A stretch of 64,000 bases of DNA. Source: Apoda limacodes (taxonomy: Eukaryota > Arthropoda > Insecta > Lepidoptera > Limacodidae). Location of the stretch: assembly GCA_946406115.1 (NCBI GenBank), contig OX291546.1, forward strand, positions 15,927,019 through 15,991,018, given 5' to 3'. The position numbers and the translations under genes were made by a program. How positions within the stretch are numbered: the stretch's first letter is position 1; each line of letters starts with the position of its first letter. This document shows positions 23,099-34,324 of the stretch, in pieces. Below the pieces are notes generated by a model. It was not told where the DNA came from and ran no database searches. It worked only from the letters and a program-made list of their open reading frames with translations.

Positions 23099-23632
23099 GA
23101 TACTTAAGCCAGCACCAGATTTTAGCAATTTCTTGTTTTCTTATCCACCTCATAGACTTGGCTGTTTATGAGATTACACTTCTTTTTATTGATAAATCAT
23201 CTTAATCGAGAATGCATGCTTTTTACAGTTACGTTCATCAATTTTGTATACTCAGTTAAAATGATAATGATCTACATTGCTTGTGTCGATGTAAAGCGAC
23301 AATGCAGGTCATAGCGACAATGCAGGTCATAATATTTTCGGAACCAGTTGTGTTTTAGCTGCATGATTAAAAGCCCAACTCAAGTCAGTAAAAATTGTTA
23401 TCTGGCATAGAAAAAAAAAATGGTTTTGAACTAATATTTAAAAACATTCTCTTCTAATACCTTATGTATAGGCACTATATTTTACGATGTTCTCCTACTC
23501 TACTAGAATTATTGGAATAAAATCAAATTTCATAGAAATATATTATTGTATATATTGTACAACTATTTACATATTTTAAAACATACGTGTACAATTAATA
23601 TTCATTAGGTATCTATTTTTTGCATCTCCTGC

Positions 23633-23828
23633 TTACATCGCCTCAATGGCACTGATTATGTTTTTAAGGTTAGAATTGATTAGATCAATTCCTAACTGCA
23701 AGACAGAGCGCACATTAGACTGAACAACGGTCATGATGAGGTTGTCGATGACACGGAGGAAGATGTTGATCACGGGATTCACCAGCCAGTCCACGAGGAT
23801 GTTACCTCCTAAACGTACACGGATGCGC
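23633..23828 (-). CDS. TULIP gene, last exon
   Basis: Acceptor TTGTTGTAG|G restores the Gly codon split by intron 5. It encodes RIRVRLGGN, DWLVNPVINIF and a long C-terminal amphipathic helix ending IISAIEAM, then TAA. No canonical AATAAA is seen nearby. Confidence 0.85.
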
Positions 23829-26800
23829 CTACAACAAAAATAGTTATGGTATAAACTAGGAACAATTACTAAAAGTAAATGCTCTTAAAAACACTATAAC
23901 ACCCTATAACCCTTATCTTATCATGGATATAGTCCTAGCCAAAAACTAAGAGTCTTAAAGCTATCGCTACTTCTTAATCGCTTCTATTGCGGACAAAGCC
24001 ACATTAATTTCGCCAGTGTCAGTGGCGAACTCTATTTTTTGCCTAAAATGCTGAGAAACGAGCATTTCCAAACAGTAAACGACAATAAGTGAATGTAACA
24101 GATTTGTTGCAATTTCGGAATCTAAAAAAACCAAGGTTTGTAGGGAATGATGGTTGAATTTGGCCATACTCTTTGATATTTCTTTTTTAATTTGTAATTT
24201 ATTTCACTTTTATTTATTTATTGCTTTTTTATTTATTTATTGAATATTTAGGCGTTGTTAACAATCAATAAATACGTACCTATATAATAATATCTAATTT
24301 ACAAATTATGTTTGATATAGCATAGAGGCCTTTGCTTTATTTAAATAAATAAAAAAATATATTTTATTATTAATTTTATTTCTTTTTGTAAAATAAATAG
24401 TATCTTAAAATTATATTGGTTAGACTGAAAAGAGTTGTATTTTTTTTGAAAGAGGGCTGAATATTTCTCATGTAAAAATATAGTTACATCACCCAACTAC
24501 TTAGTATTATGTAGTCTGTGCTACTAGGTACTTAATAACTCTTTCCTTTCCCATATCTTTGTTCTGTCAAAGTAAAATGGATGGTCCTCCGGTGGAGGAG
24601 CAGGAGCCTGTTCCATGATGCAACTCTCCAAATCTGCACTCTTCATTCTTTGTTGAGTTAAAGGCTGATACTTACTTTTTGAGTCTTCAAAAATTGTTGG
24701 AACAGGGCCCTGCCTGACCTTAGACGACAATCCGCATTCCAATCGTACGGCAGTCTTAAAATTTCTGGTTTAAAAGTCAACACACAGCGATATTTTTTTT
24801 ATATGTGGTTAATGAGATGCCAAAATGGCAATTGAGCGCCCAGAGTTACTCAAATGATTGGGAGTTGATTCAAGTTTAGTGAGCTTCTTGAAGCAAGCCG
24901 CAGGTCACTGATTTCGAGGATTGAAATGATTCTGATTACTTACCCAATATCTATAAGCGAGAACTCTTGGAGATGAACTTCATCATTATTGAAGTCGATG
25001 AGAATATCTGTGACTACCACGAAGCGGTCGAGGGAACCCTGTATAGTTCCACTGGGACCAATATTCATTACTTCTACACGGTAGTTGTAGTTGAACTGCA
25101 AAAGAAATAGCACGATAGTTATTTAAGCCTTCAGGTATATACTAAACGTACTATAATTTCTTAATAAAAATAAATTTTTTTTTTGTTATTTGCATACTCA
25201 CTCTAGTAATATTTATAATTATATTAATTTATTTATAATTTTATATTATTAATAACATTAATAAGAATGGCAATAGTAAAAACAATATGACAAACCTTAA
25301 GACGTCAAAAGTATCTTCTGTTGAATAATCAATAAAAAACATAAATAATAACTACTAATTAAAGTGACAGTTTAAACCAAAAACCAACTTTAAAACTGCA
25401 TCTTGTGTGTATCTGTTAGAATGTAAGCTCTGCAAATCATTTTTTACGTTGGCGAAACCAATAACCTACTTCATATGAGAATCAACAGCCATCCGTCATA
25501 GCTCTGATAGCATAATGAATAGCCCACTACCCATTCGCCAACACACTTTTGATTTGATGACTTTTTGCAATTACTGATTCACCGTTTTAAGAGCGTGAGA
25601 ATCATCGTACATCTATGCTCTCAGTACGCTAACGGACTTGATAAATTACATTTACTATATTTATAGCACACTTAGCACATATAACGTAGCCTCAAAAATG
25701 TTTCTTTCTATTTTATTATGGTTTTTTTGAATTCTAACCACTTTCAAATGAACACGTACACGTATAGGTACGCTCACACCCACTTCCTTATACACATTAC
25801 TCTTTTTCTCTCTCTCACACACACACACACATTATTTATACACCTTCTCTTTATCATATACACACATTATTGTATTTAGGTTAGTCATTAATTAAGGAAT
25901 TTAAGTTGATGTTTTGACAACAACTGTCACATCTGTGACTGTTACTTAAATAATAGTTATAATTTGACTGATGACGTCTCAAAAGGGCGAAAACTCTCAA
26001 TAAATGTGTAAACATGACAATTACCATCAAGTATAGAGTAGCAACTTTAAATACGAACCAAAAGGTCTGTGAACTGCAACTGGACTCGCACGCGCAGCAT
26101 CTTGGCGAAGTAATGGACATTCTGGTCTCCAGACCTTACTATATTTACCAGCCCAGTCATCTCTCCTTTAGTCAGCTTCAGATAGGCGCTGTATGTTATC
26201 AGCACTGGTCTCTATAAGGTCAAATCAAAAGTTGTCATACCCTCGCCACAGTCTAGTATTCTAAGTACTTTGGTAGTACTCGTGACAGTCGAGGTTCTAA
26301 AGCGGTCATAGTTGCGTCCATGAGAAGAAAATGAGTAGTATGTAGTCGCTATTTCTGGCTAAGGTTTTACTTACAAAGTTATTTAATAAGTAACACCTAT
26401 ATTCAAATTAGTAATAGAATGAATGTCCATGGCTACGCTTTCAGTTCCTTCGCTTCGCGTCAATTTGGACTCCATCGAATTTTTGTTTTCGTTGTCTAAA
26501 AGAGGAAAAAAAATTTGAGATTAAAATTAATTCTATTATTATCTCTCTAGCTCGAAAAGACTCTCATTATTGTTCGAAATCCCACTCGGATTTCGGTTTA
26601 TTTTATCCGCTAGCGCGAAAAACGTATTCGAACCTACCAACTGCAGTAATTTCATTTAAAATCAATATCCAAAAGTAAACGATAATTAACTATGTTTAAA
26701 TTGTCTTTAATACATCTAGGTATCATTTTTGCTTCGCTGTTGTAAGATGAAAAGTTTTCATTTCGTCGCATGGCTGTGAAATTATTTGCGTCTCTTGTCA

Positions 26801-27923
26801 TGGAATCTCTATAAGGGTCTAATCTTAAGAGCCTTTCACTTGGTCGGTATTCCAGGGCTTGCGAATTATTACAAACTTTGCAAAAGGCTGCTTACCATGC
26901 AATTAAAATTAAAAATAAATCCGGATCTTATTCATGTTTCGTGGAATTAAAAACCTTTTTTTAAGTTTCCTTAGTCAACAAGGAGTTAGTTTCGCTATGT
27001 CCGTTCGTCTGTCCACGGCTCAGCACTCTCTTAGTAGGTATAAGAAAGCTAAGAATAGGTATCCATACATATTAATCATGCCGACAAAGTGTTAAAATTA
27101 AATTAAAGTTGTTAGTTGTGTAAAACAAGTAGTGAATATACATAAGTTTATGGACCCTTCGTTCTTAATTATGTTCAAGACCCTTTCTACGTCTGTATAT
27201 TGCAACTACGGAACCCTGTACTGCGCGTGGCCATACACGGACGTGGCCGTTTTTTTACGTGATACCCTCAACTGGTATATAAAACATACCCTGCGTCTAT
27301 CATTAGGTTCCAAGCTGACAATCAAATTGGTTTAGAATTATCTGGACAAAGCACACTCTTAAAACTAACAGTCAAGTTTATTTTAAAGTTACAATATATA
27401 TTAGGAAAATAATATATTAACCACTTCAAATCCTTCAACAATGTCAGGCAATGCACTAGGGTCGAGGCCGTGCTGTGTCAGAACCGGCACAATCATGGAG
27501 ATAGTGTTGTCGACATATTCGTTCACTTTTGCAGTAATACCTAGACCTTCCCATTTCGTTCTGTAATCATAGAGTTATACTTAATTTATGTTATCCATAT
27601 ATATCTTTTCATCACACTTACTCGTAAACAGTGTCATTATGTGCAGGCAAAGCGTGTCCTAAGACCTTTATTACTTCCACTGGCTTTTTCTTTGTAAATT
27701 TTACTTTTCTCAAAGCAAAACGCGCGTTCATGGAGCCAACGGACGGTAATGTCGCACCTATTTTATCAAGTATACTTAAAAGCTGCCTGTTTAAAATATG
27801 AACTACGCGCAGACTACAAGCGAGTAATTACAACTTCAGCCAAAACTTTGAATTCATAAATTCTTTAAATACTTGATATATATCTGGCGATGGCGTTGTT
27901 TTCACTACTTCTAATACCGCCAT
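23633..27923 (-). CDS. TULIP/group-7-allergen-like protein, six putative exons
   Basis: The exon chain (minus strand) is 27923-27832, 27786-27622, 27560-27425, 26211-26059, 25095-24944 and 23828-23633. Every phase joins, giving about 297 codons and a TAA at 23633-23635. Exon 3 opens the recognisable domain (KWEGLGITAKVNEYVDNTIS, QHGLDPSALPDIVEGFE). Exons 4-6 add YSAYLKLTKGEMTGL, YRVEVMNIGPSGTIQGSLDR, IDFNNDEVHLQEFSLIDIG and RIRVRLGGNILVDWLVNPV. This is the pattern of insect group-7-allergen/JHBP-like proteins, which form a lipid-binding TULIP fold and are normally secreted. The function of this one is unknown. Odd points: exons 1-2 encode no signal peptide and are unrecognised, intron 1 is only 45 nt, and the exon 3 donor is ambiguous (after 27425 or 27422). 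The true 5' end may lie elsewhere. Confidence 0.7.
23967..24167 (-). CDS. unrecognised 66-codon ORF in a TULIP intron
   Basis: An ATG-initiated open frame (MAKFNHHSLQTLVFLDSEIA...) ending SAIEAIKK before TAG. It lies in the 24.9-23.8 kb intron on the same strand. The composition is protein-like: about four heptads of spaced hydrophobic residues suggest helices. I cannot assign a family. The end resembles the C-terminal SAIEAM of the adjacent last exon, so it may be a relic of a duplicated last exon rather than an independent gene. Confidence 0.25.
   Translation of the reverse strand: MAKFNHHSLQTLVFLDSEIATNLLHSLIVVYCLEMLVSQHFRQKIEFATDTGEINVALSAIEAIKK
24524..24763 (-). CDS. possible THAP C-terminal exon fragment
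   Basis: Open from near an acceptor-like TTTTAAACCAG (24764-24774) to TAG. It encodes NFKTAVRLECGLSSKVRQGP followed by VPTIFEDSK and a Pro-rich tail (APAPPPEDHPFYF). The VPTIF after a basic Arg/Lys stretch matches the C-terminal AVPTIF block of THAP domains, but the cysteine-bearing first half is not found upstream within the intron. It could be an isolated exon of a transposed gene or a false open frame. Confidence 0.35.
   Translation of the reverse strand, partial: NFKTAVRLECGLSSKVRQGPVPTIFEDSKSKYQPLTQQRMKSADLESCIMEQAPAPPPEDHPFYFDRTKIWERKELLST
24944..25095 (-). CDS. TULIP gene, exon 5
   Basis: Acceptor CTTTTGCAG|TTC and donor GG|GTAAGT; 50 codons plus two bases. It encodes the beta-strand region with GPSGTIQGSLDRF and the family-typical (V/I)xIDFNxxxxHLQ(E/S)FSL. 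Confidence 0.85.
25808..25831. repeat. (CT)n(CA)n microsatellite
   Basis: TCTCTCTCACACACACACACACA in a TULIP intron. Confidence 0.9.
26059..26211 (-). CDS. TULIP gene, exon 4
   Basis: Exactly 51 codons, from AGACCAGTGCTG after ...CCTTATAG to ...CTTTTG before GTTCGT, phase 0 at both ends. It encodes LKLTKGEMTGLVNIVRSGD and RVRVQLQFTDLL. Confidence 0.8.
27425..27560 (-). CDS. TULIP gene, exon 3
   Basis: Acceptor GATTACAG|A. It encodes the N-terminal helix region of the mature domain (EYVDNTISMIVPVL, then LDPSALPDI). The donor could be GAA|GTGGTT (27425) or GTG|GTTAAT (27422); both keep phase 0. Confidence 0.75.
27622..27786 (-). CDS. TULIP gene, putative exon 2
   Basis: Open throughout, between an AAACAG acceptor and a GA|GTAAGT donor. 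Its last two bases (GA) complete a Glu codon with exon 3. The protein contains NARFALRKVKFTKKKPVEVI; I do not recognise it. Part of this exon plus the donor-side intron is duplicated at 37526-37590. Confidence 0.5.
27832..27923 (-). CDS. TULIP gene, putative exon 1
   Basis: It starts ATGGCGGTATTAGAAGTAGTG and ends AAGTT|GTAATT, phase 2. It is highly charged with no hydrophobic leader. The 45-nt intron that follows is below the usual insect minimum, so this exon is tentative. Confidence 0.35.
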
Positions 27924-28315
27924 TTCAATTGTGTTTTGGTAAGTTTAGTTATTTATTCACCTTATATTTTTATTTATTTACTCACAAATGAGACGAAAAA
28001 CATCATCTGTAACACGGGCGATACGGAATTTACAAACTCGAGTCATTAAAGCCTTCGGCCTTAGGCTTCTCTATAGCCTCTCGTTAGTAATTTCCTCTTT
28101 ACCACCCTTAATACACAATGTACTATTTCCTAACTAGCTCGAAAAAGCTATCTCTATCGTACTTATTACCTACTATTGAATTAAAAATATAGTTATATTG
28201 TTTTTATTTAATAGATGATATAAAAATATAGACATTTATTTACCATAAGCCACGATTGTTTATTATTCGTATTAACAAATAAAATTATCATGGATGATTG
28301 ATGATCTAAAAAACC

Positions 28316-28360
28316 GTCCTAATGCGAGTTGGACTCGCGTACTTAGGGGTCCGCACCACC
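28316..28360 (+). mobile_element. 'GGTACGGAACC' family 5' fragment
   Basis: AATGCGAGTTGGACTCGCG...TTAGGGGTCCGCACC matches the head of the copy at 18535 (GTACGAGTCGGACTCGCG...GAGGGTTCC). Confidence 0.6.
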
Positions 28361-28842
28361 GCCCATTTAAGTATGAAATAAATGCCTATTAAAAAGTCAG
28401 CATTTATGCTCTTATTGGTTATTGCTATTGGCTTTGCTACAATTTTAAATATTTTGAACCAGTGGTCTTTCTGCGTAGTTCGATTGGTAGAACCAAGGGT
28501 AATTTTCTTTTCTGTGGTTCTACGAGTAGGATTATGGACAAGCGGCATCCTATAGTTCGACTGATAGGACCGAGGGCATTTTGTCTGTGGTTCTATTAGT
28601 GGGACTACGGACCAGTTAAATTGCCCGTAGTTTAACTAATAAGAGCAATTTTTCCCAGTTCTACTGTTCACAATACAAAGAGCTTTAGCTTTATTTTTGT
28701 AGGATAATTATTATAAATTAAAAGTAGTTCTCATAAGTTCCTGCTAGATAAATTGTCATGTCATGTTAACATTGGTTTATTATTCGTGTAACGTTGTTTA
28801 ATGTTCTACGATGTAATATATTAAAAGAAAGGGTGGTATAAA

Positions 28843-28955
28843 TCGCGGCACGTAAGTTGAACCAGCGCAGTACCACATTTTCGGTTCGCTTGTACATTTA
28901 TCTGTACTGTACCTGCGCAGACGACCGCTATTTTGGTTCAGCTTATGTACCGCGA
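28843..28955. mobile_element. 113-bp palindromic mini-element
   Basis: TCGCGGCACGTAAGTTGAACCA at the left and TGGTTCAGCTTATGTACCGCGA at the right form a 22-bp imperfect inverted repeat; an inner GCGCAGTACC/GTACCTGCGC pair extends it. Probably a small foldback MITE. Confidence 0.7.
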
Positions 28956-28989
28956 ACTGAAAATTTGGCGGTGTTCCAATTATAAACAA

Positions 28990-30290
28990 GAAAAATGTGA
29001 TGGTTCTATCACAATTGAGCTAAGAACTACATAAGCTAGTAATCCATATGACACGGTAAATTGTGACACCCGTTGCACGAAGGCTATTTTTAGTTTTCAT
29101 GGCCAGCTGTCAGTTTGCTCCTTTTTTTTCAGAAATATATTATACACAAAATAAAAATATATTAGTTTCGAATAAAAAAAGAAAAAAAACCTCATCGATA
29201 AAGCATTGGCAAATTTCAAAAAGTTGTTACAAAGTCAGATCGACCAGTACCTCAGCTATATAATGAAACTATATTGTAGCCTAAACATTGTCTAAAAAAA
29301 AAAAACTTCGCTTTCGCTATCGAACGTGCAACACTGTCTATATAACATAAGAAACAAGTCTATACATGTGTCAATGATGTAGAAATACTAGAAAAATTTA
29401 GTCTTTCGTTTTAGCTGATTACTCAGTTAAATGTTCACGTAGTCTTGTTTTTTGTTCATTAAAAACAAGAGAGACAGTGCCAAATAAGGTACCAGGTACA
29501 AATAAGGCTTATGTTCAATTAAGGCCTTTAGTGTCGAAAAGTCAATTAAAATATATTTACATCAAAAAAACTTCACACATGCATAGGCGACAAGCTCCAT
29601 GGATTAGGAAACAGCGCGCGAGCGGCCCGCTTGCGTTCACAGCAACGCAACAGTGGCGGCCGGTTTGTGAAGGACGGTTCTTTTCATAGCACGCTATTAA
29701 TTCGTCGAAATTACTACCAAGTTTTGCATTTTGAAGTTTATATTCTAGCAATGAACACGGATCATAATATAGCTCATAAAAAAGGTAACTAAGACTCTAA
29801 ATTGTAGTTTTTGGTATATCCGAATATAATACAGCATAAAACACTCATAAAGTATGATGTAATAAATAAAGCCTATAAAGCCTAGCTTTTATAATAGCCA
29901 TTATTTGTGACCCCAGGCCTTAATAGAAGGCTGATGAATTATAACTTTATTATGTTTATTGACAGATTGACAGTTAGACAGTTAGACAGTTTTTATTTCA
30001 CATTACACAAAGAAAAATAACAAAAAATAAGCACATAAAAACAAGAACACATAAACATATCACAGTTAAATATGAGTTATTGTATCATGGGTGTCGTAGT
30101 GCAATGTGCAAAATGGACGCCACTCAGCATGTGCTGCAGCTTAATAGCCACAGCGCTGATTTTCAGCGGAGCCCAATTGCGAGGCTTAGCTCGCGGCGCA
30201 GTCGAACTATTTCTCAAGTACTAAGTAAAATAAATGTAAAAGACGTAATAGACGTAAAAATATTATTTAGGTTTTTACAGTGATATAAGA
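28990..30290. other. no recognisable gene
   Basis: A short CpG-rich island at 29600-29680 (GCGCGCGAGCGGCCCGCTTGCG) stands out in AT-rich DNA, but no exon with splice support is seen. Confidence 0.4.
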
Positions 30291-30296
30291 TTAAAA

Positions 30297-30945
30297 TTTT
30301 TTTTTTTTTTTTTTTTATTGCCTTATGTTTAAATTATCTTATTACTAATTTAAATAACTCATTTTTTTATTTTAATTTATTTACATGTTATATATTATTA
30401 ATATTATATAAAATATTTAACTAATATTGCCTTATGTTATGGTTCAAATTTATTTCAAATACGCTAGGGACTATAGGTATGTTGTAATAACTCTGCCGCC
30501 AACAGGTATATCCTTTTGGTAATTTAATAACATTGTTTTATATCTTAATTTAAAAACACCAAATGATAAACAAGTGTTTCTAAGCGGGGGTGGCAGGTTA
30601 TTCCAACATTTGGTAGCGGCATATCTAAAGCTACCACGGAAAGCGGATGTACGGTGGTGAGGCATACTGAGGGGTGCACTTATTGATCGAATCGCTCTGT
30701 GTTTGTTGGAAACAGCTCGCCACTTAAGTTTCTCATACAGGTACTCTGGATGACCCGAGCGAACAATACCAAACAGTAATGTGGCCAGATGTAGCTGTCT
30801 ACGCAGGGTCATCTTAAGGGTGTTACCGCTATTTAAATATGGTGTGATGTGAGTCCTTGGAGGTATTTTGTAGCAGAACCGTGCACAGGCATTTTGAACT
30901 CTTTGCACAATTCTTTCACAATTGATTATCTTAGTATCTTAGACT
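30297..30945 (-). pseudogene. LINE ORF2 C-terminus with poly(A) tail
   Basis: The minus-strand frame 30908-30471 reads MQRVQNACARFCY, TLRRQLHLATLLFGIV, RTSAFRGSFRYAATKCWNN and LPPPLRNT. This is the conserved terminal region of a Jockey/CR1-group LINE. The element ends in a pure A tail (the T run at 30297-30316), as expected for target-primed reverse transcription. The frame is open for 145 codons, so the insertion is 5'-truncated but fairly young. Confidence 0.88.
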
Positions 30946-31770
30946 AAAGCGCGACACGTGGTCCAAAGGAAGCTTTAGAGCGGCAGTTAATGATGTACGT
31001 TTTGACCGACTGTTGACTTACAAATCTGTGATGCAATATGGCATTCTGAGAAGAACCATTGGAAACCATCTGAAATTTTCACAAGATTTTAGGGAAAAAC
31101 GCTATATTCACAAAAGACCAAGAAAAAGATTTCGTCAGCCGTATAATATGATTTTCTGAAATAGGAATACCTCTGACGCCAAAAATGATTCAGATTCAAG
31201 CATTTGCTTTCTGTGGAAAATATAACATTGTAAATAATTCTTACAAAGAAATAAGACTTGCAGAAAGAGGTTGGTTGAGATTGTTTTTACAAAGAAATCC
31301 AAAGTTGGCAAAACGAAAAGCACAATTAACCAACCTTAGCCAGCTCGAGCCCAAAAATTAATAAAGCTATTGTTGCTCATCATTCCGATGAAGTTCGTAA
31401 GCTTTTTAATAAATTAGATCTACAATACCTCGTGAAATATTTTACAATATGGACGGGAACAGCCCTGGGGTACATTACATCACCAACAAACAGTGAATGC
31501 TCCGAATGGTGCCAAAAGGGTGCACATGGAAGGCTCTGAGCATGGTGAGACGTTAATCTAGTTGGATGTTCTAATACTATAGGAAATTCGATTCCACCAA
31601 TGATTAAGGTAAAAAAGAAGAAACCGTAGTATGACGATAATTTGTCTGTCTGCATCAATTGTTCACATGGCACCAAAAGGAAGTATGACAACGGTATTGT
31701 TTACTGTTTTAACTGAACACGTAGCAAAGTATAAAAACCTTGAAAAATGCCTTTTACCTTTACAGGTGCC
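30942..31770 (+). pseudogene. pogo/jerky-like transposase relic (HTH_psq, CENP-B HTH, DDE)
   Basis: Pieces in order: TWSKGSFRAAVNDV...MQYGILRRTIGNHLKF (psq-type HTH, 30950-31090); AFAFCGKYN...GWLRLFLQRNPKLAKRKAQL (CENP-B-type HTH, 31190-31320); VRKLFNKLD and, frameshifted, NSIPPMIK with MAPKGSMTT (DDE core, 31380-31690). Each block fits the pogo/Tigger/jerky architecture. The DETG segment is degraded to a non-catalytic sequence. Several frameshifts and stops make it inactive. Confidence 0.8.
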
Positions 31771-31805
31771 AAATGTCTTCTGGATTTTCGTATGGCGCCT
31801 TAATT

Positions 31806-31885
31806 GTGAGACAGACAGACAGACAGCGTTGGCTTAGTAAATAGGGCTCCGTTGGCACCCTTTGGGTAGGGAAACCTAAAAACTA
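31806..31885 (+). mobile_element. 'GGTACGGAACC' family 3' fragment
   Basis: GACAGACAGACAGACAG, GGCTTAGTAAATAGGGCTCCGTTGGCACCCTTTGGGTAGGGAAACCTAAAAAC. Confidence 0.75.
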
Positions 31886-31924
31886 AAGTATTGCCAAATG
31901 ACATCGCCCAAATTATACATAAGT

Positions 31925-32065
31925 GTTTTGGCACAACGTCATGGAACAAAATAATAATGCCATCGAAGGATGGCATTCAGATTTAAACAGATGCGTAAGC
32001 AAAAAATTTACAAATTTTTGATTTAGAAGCAATTTGCGATTTGAGAAATAAGATAGACCCAAAGA
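31925..32065 (+). pseudogene. EGWH-motif transposon/FLYWCH-associated fragment
   Basis: The frame VFWHNVMEQNNNAIEGWHSDLN matches the (T)NN(A/S)(V/I/L)EGWH(R)xxN motif of MULE-related ORFs that are often next to FLYWCH fingers in insects. It has two stops within 40 codons. Only this block is left. Confidence 0.5.
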
Positions 32066-32072
32066 TGACTTA

Positions 32073-32239
32073 AGGTCCGTTTATATCTACAAAACAAAAT
32101 ATTCGTCCCGTGTCTGTTGGTGCCGTGGCCGTGTAACGATAGCTATGAATACGTTAATAGACACTGTATAAAAGAAAATTGTTTTGTCTGCCAAGCCACG
32201 TGTCTGACACGCTCAATGTCTGTAGATATAAATGGACCT
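32073..32239. mobile_element. PIF/Harbinger-type MITE, 167 bp
   Basis: Terminal inverted repeats AGGTCCGTTTATATCTACA and, inverted, AGGTCCATTTATATCTACA are flanked on both sides by TTA (32070-32072 and 32240-32242). A 3-bp TWA target duplication is the Harbinger signature. Non-coding. Confidence 0.85.
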
Positions 32240-32633
32240 TTATACGTATAGATACCGTGTCCGTAACAACATCAAACGGAGCACTGCGAGCCATTTTCCT
32301 ATAAATGGGTGTGTAAATCAGCTAATACGACAATCAATTTTACATCTGTGTGCGTAATTTCGGTGCTACCAACCTTAAATTTATTACCCCAAATTGGGGA
32401 GTTCTTACTTTTATTCGGTACTACAATTTATTTTTACTTTCACAATGACCCCTGTGGTGACACATTATATTGAGAAAGAACGTAAACCTTTGCTACGAAG
32501 GTAACAATCCGTTAACCATGGCCATGTAATGCATGTCAAAACCTTAGTTACCTAGGTTCCAAATTTTGTATACCGTAGTGCTTAAACACACTACTACTTT
32601 TTCTATTGATATTTACATCTAACGGATATGTTT

Positions 32634-32835
32634 TTTTAGGGTTCCGTACCAATAGGGGAAAAAACGGGACCATATTACTAAGACTCCGCTGTAAGTCCAT
32701 CCGTCTCTCACCAGGCTGTATCTTATGAACCAAGACAATTAGACAGTTGAAATTTTCAACAACAAATACTAAAAAACAGAATAAAATAAATTTGTGTGTG
32801 TGATTTTTTTGCCGTTTTCATTGATAATGTGCGGG
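32634..32835 (-). mobile_element. 'GGTACGGAACC' family repeat, copy 4
   Basis: Reverse copy: TTTAGGGTTCCGTACCAATAGGGGAAAAAACGGGACC, CACCAGGCTGTATCTTATGAACC and ACAGTTGAAATTTTCA; the outer part is truncated. Confidence 0.85.
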
Positions 32836-33665
32836 AGCACAGTTCGCGTCGTCGACGCACAGCTTACGTGTGATGTAGTTTTGGCGGCAAGTACCTAAAA
32901 AGTCAGGTACTTGAATTGGCTCGTTTTGTGTGGCTGAAAACGGAATCTAGACGTATAAGTCACTGATATAACCACAGAAAAGATGACTGCGTTAAAAAAG
33001 GTTTAACCAATCAGAAGGTCATTGGTTTTAACAAAAAAACCGTGTCCCTACTATACTTATAAATATTTACTTATTACTTCACTGGCAGAGCCCACAAGTC
33101 TGCAATTTGTACTTTCCTGTAGTCTATAAAGTTTAATTAAATAAGAAAACATGCGAAAGTGCGGTAAAAGTTGTTTACTCTTGCAGTAACAACGGAAGAA
33201 ACGATCTGTAACAATGGCAGAGTACTGGAGCAGCTCCGCCTATGCCCGCTCGTGTATTAAATATAGAATACAAACCAATCGTAAATAAGGTTTGATATTT
33301 GCGTAGGGACAACAATTAAAAAAAAAAAAATAGTCTGAATTTAGATTTATATAGAAGGAAAAAAAGCATGCATAACATGCATATTTGTTTTAGTCTTCGT
33401 TTGTTAGACGCCCTCGACAGGTGCTTGACCCAAGATGGGTCGTTCCGTTTTATATAATGGGCAACTAGAGTTAAATCAACATAAGCATCAACGTTTTGCA
33501 TATTGAAATAATGAAGATATATCCCGCGTGATAATAGTTGTGATATGGTGTGACGCCCTCTTGTCTCGTATCCACAGCAACAGTTTGGATTAAGGCAAGA
33601 TCACCATCTTTTCGCTCTCACCAAGGAGCATAAGCATGGGCCGCGAGGTTTTAGGATAAGTGTAA

Positions 33666-34321
33666 GAGGTCTGCCTCACCGGTGTGCCATGGCGACGTCG
33701 CCAGCTACATATCCAAATAATTCATTTAGAAATGTATCGGCTCTTACTCACTTGGCGACGCTTTGGCAACGTCGTTAATTTGGAAGCATAGCAACGATTT
33801 ACGGCTCCCTACGTGGCGACTGGATGCTCTGGCAGCCTGGCTACGTCGCCACTAAAATGTATGCGCATAAGCTGCACCTCACACACTCAGTCGCCAACCG
33901 TACGCCATTTTCGACGCTCGCTTATATTTTAGTACATTTGTGTAACGTTAAAAAAATGAGTTTCGATACCGAAAGATGTATCGTGGAAATTCAAAACCGT
34001 CCGACCGTTATTCCGATATTTCAATAATAAATCAGGATATTTTCTTAAATCTCTATAAAGTTTTAAAAAAACACCATTTCGACTGCGATCCGATATAAAA
34101 GGATGAACCCATAGTTTGCTTTTTTTCTTCTTTTATTTTTGTATTTTTCTTCGACGAACATAATAAATAAGTGCGATCTCCTCTACGCCATTCCTACGAC
34201 GTCGTCAAACTGACTGTAGAGTAGCCATGGCTACTCTGTTTGGCGACCTTTGGATGCCAGAGGTAGCCATGCTTGCGTCGCCGGGGACGTCGCCATGGCA
34301 TCCTGGTGAGGCAGAGCTCTA
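33666..34321. mobile_element. DNA-transposon-like element with ~36-bp TIRs
   Basis: The left end AGAGGTCTGCCTCACCGG.GTGCCATGGCGACGTC is repeated inverted at 34285-34321 (AGAGCTCTGCCTCACCAGGATGCCATGGCGACGTC). The interior has further GGCGAC/GTCGCC words (33755, 33805-33850, 34240). The 67-73-codon frames are by-products of the CpG-rich TIRs. No target duplication was identified. Confidence 0.75.
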
Positions 34322-34324
34322 AGA

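Noticed and set aside
23967..24167. Histone-fold (CENP-W-like) microprotein
   Set aside because: The helix spacing is suggestive, but no residue-level similarity can be shown by reading; left unassigned.
25881..26217. 79-codon minus and 67-codon plus ORFs at 25.9-26.2 kb
   Set aside because: The supported coding frame here is TULIP exon 4 (26211-26059, -), which ends at a splice donor; both open frames are in other frames.
31380..31691. 103-codon minus-strand ORF
   Set aside because: Antisense of the pogo-type DDE core.
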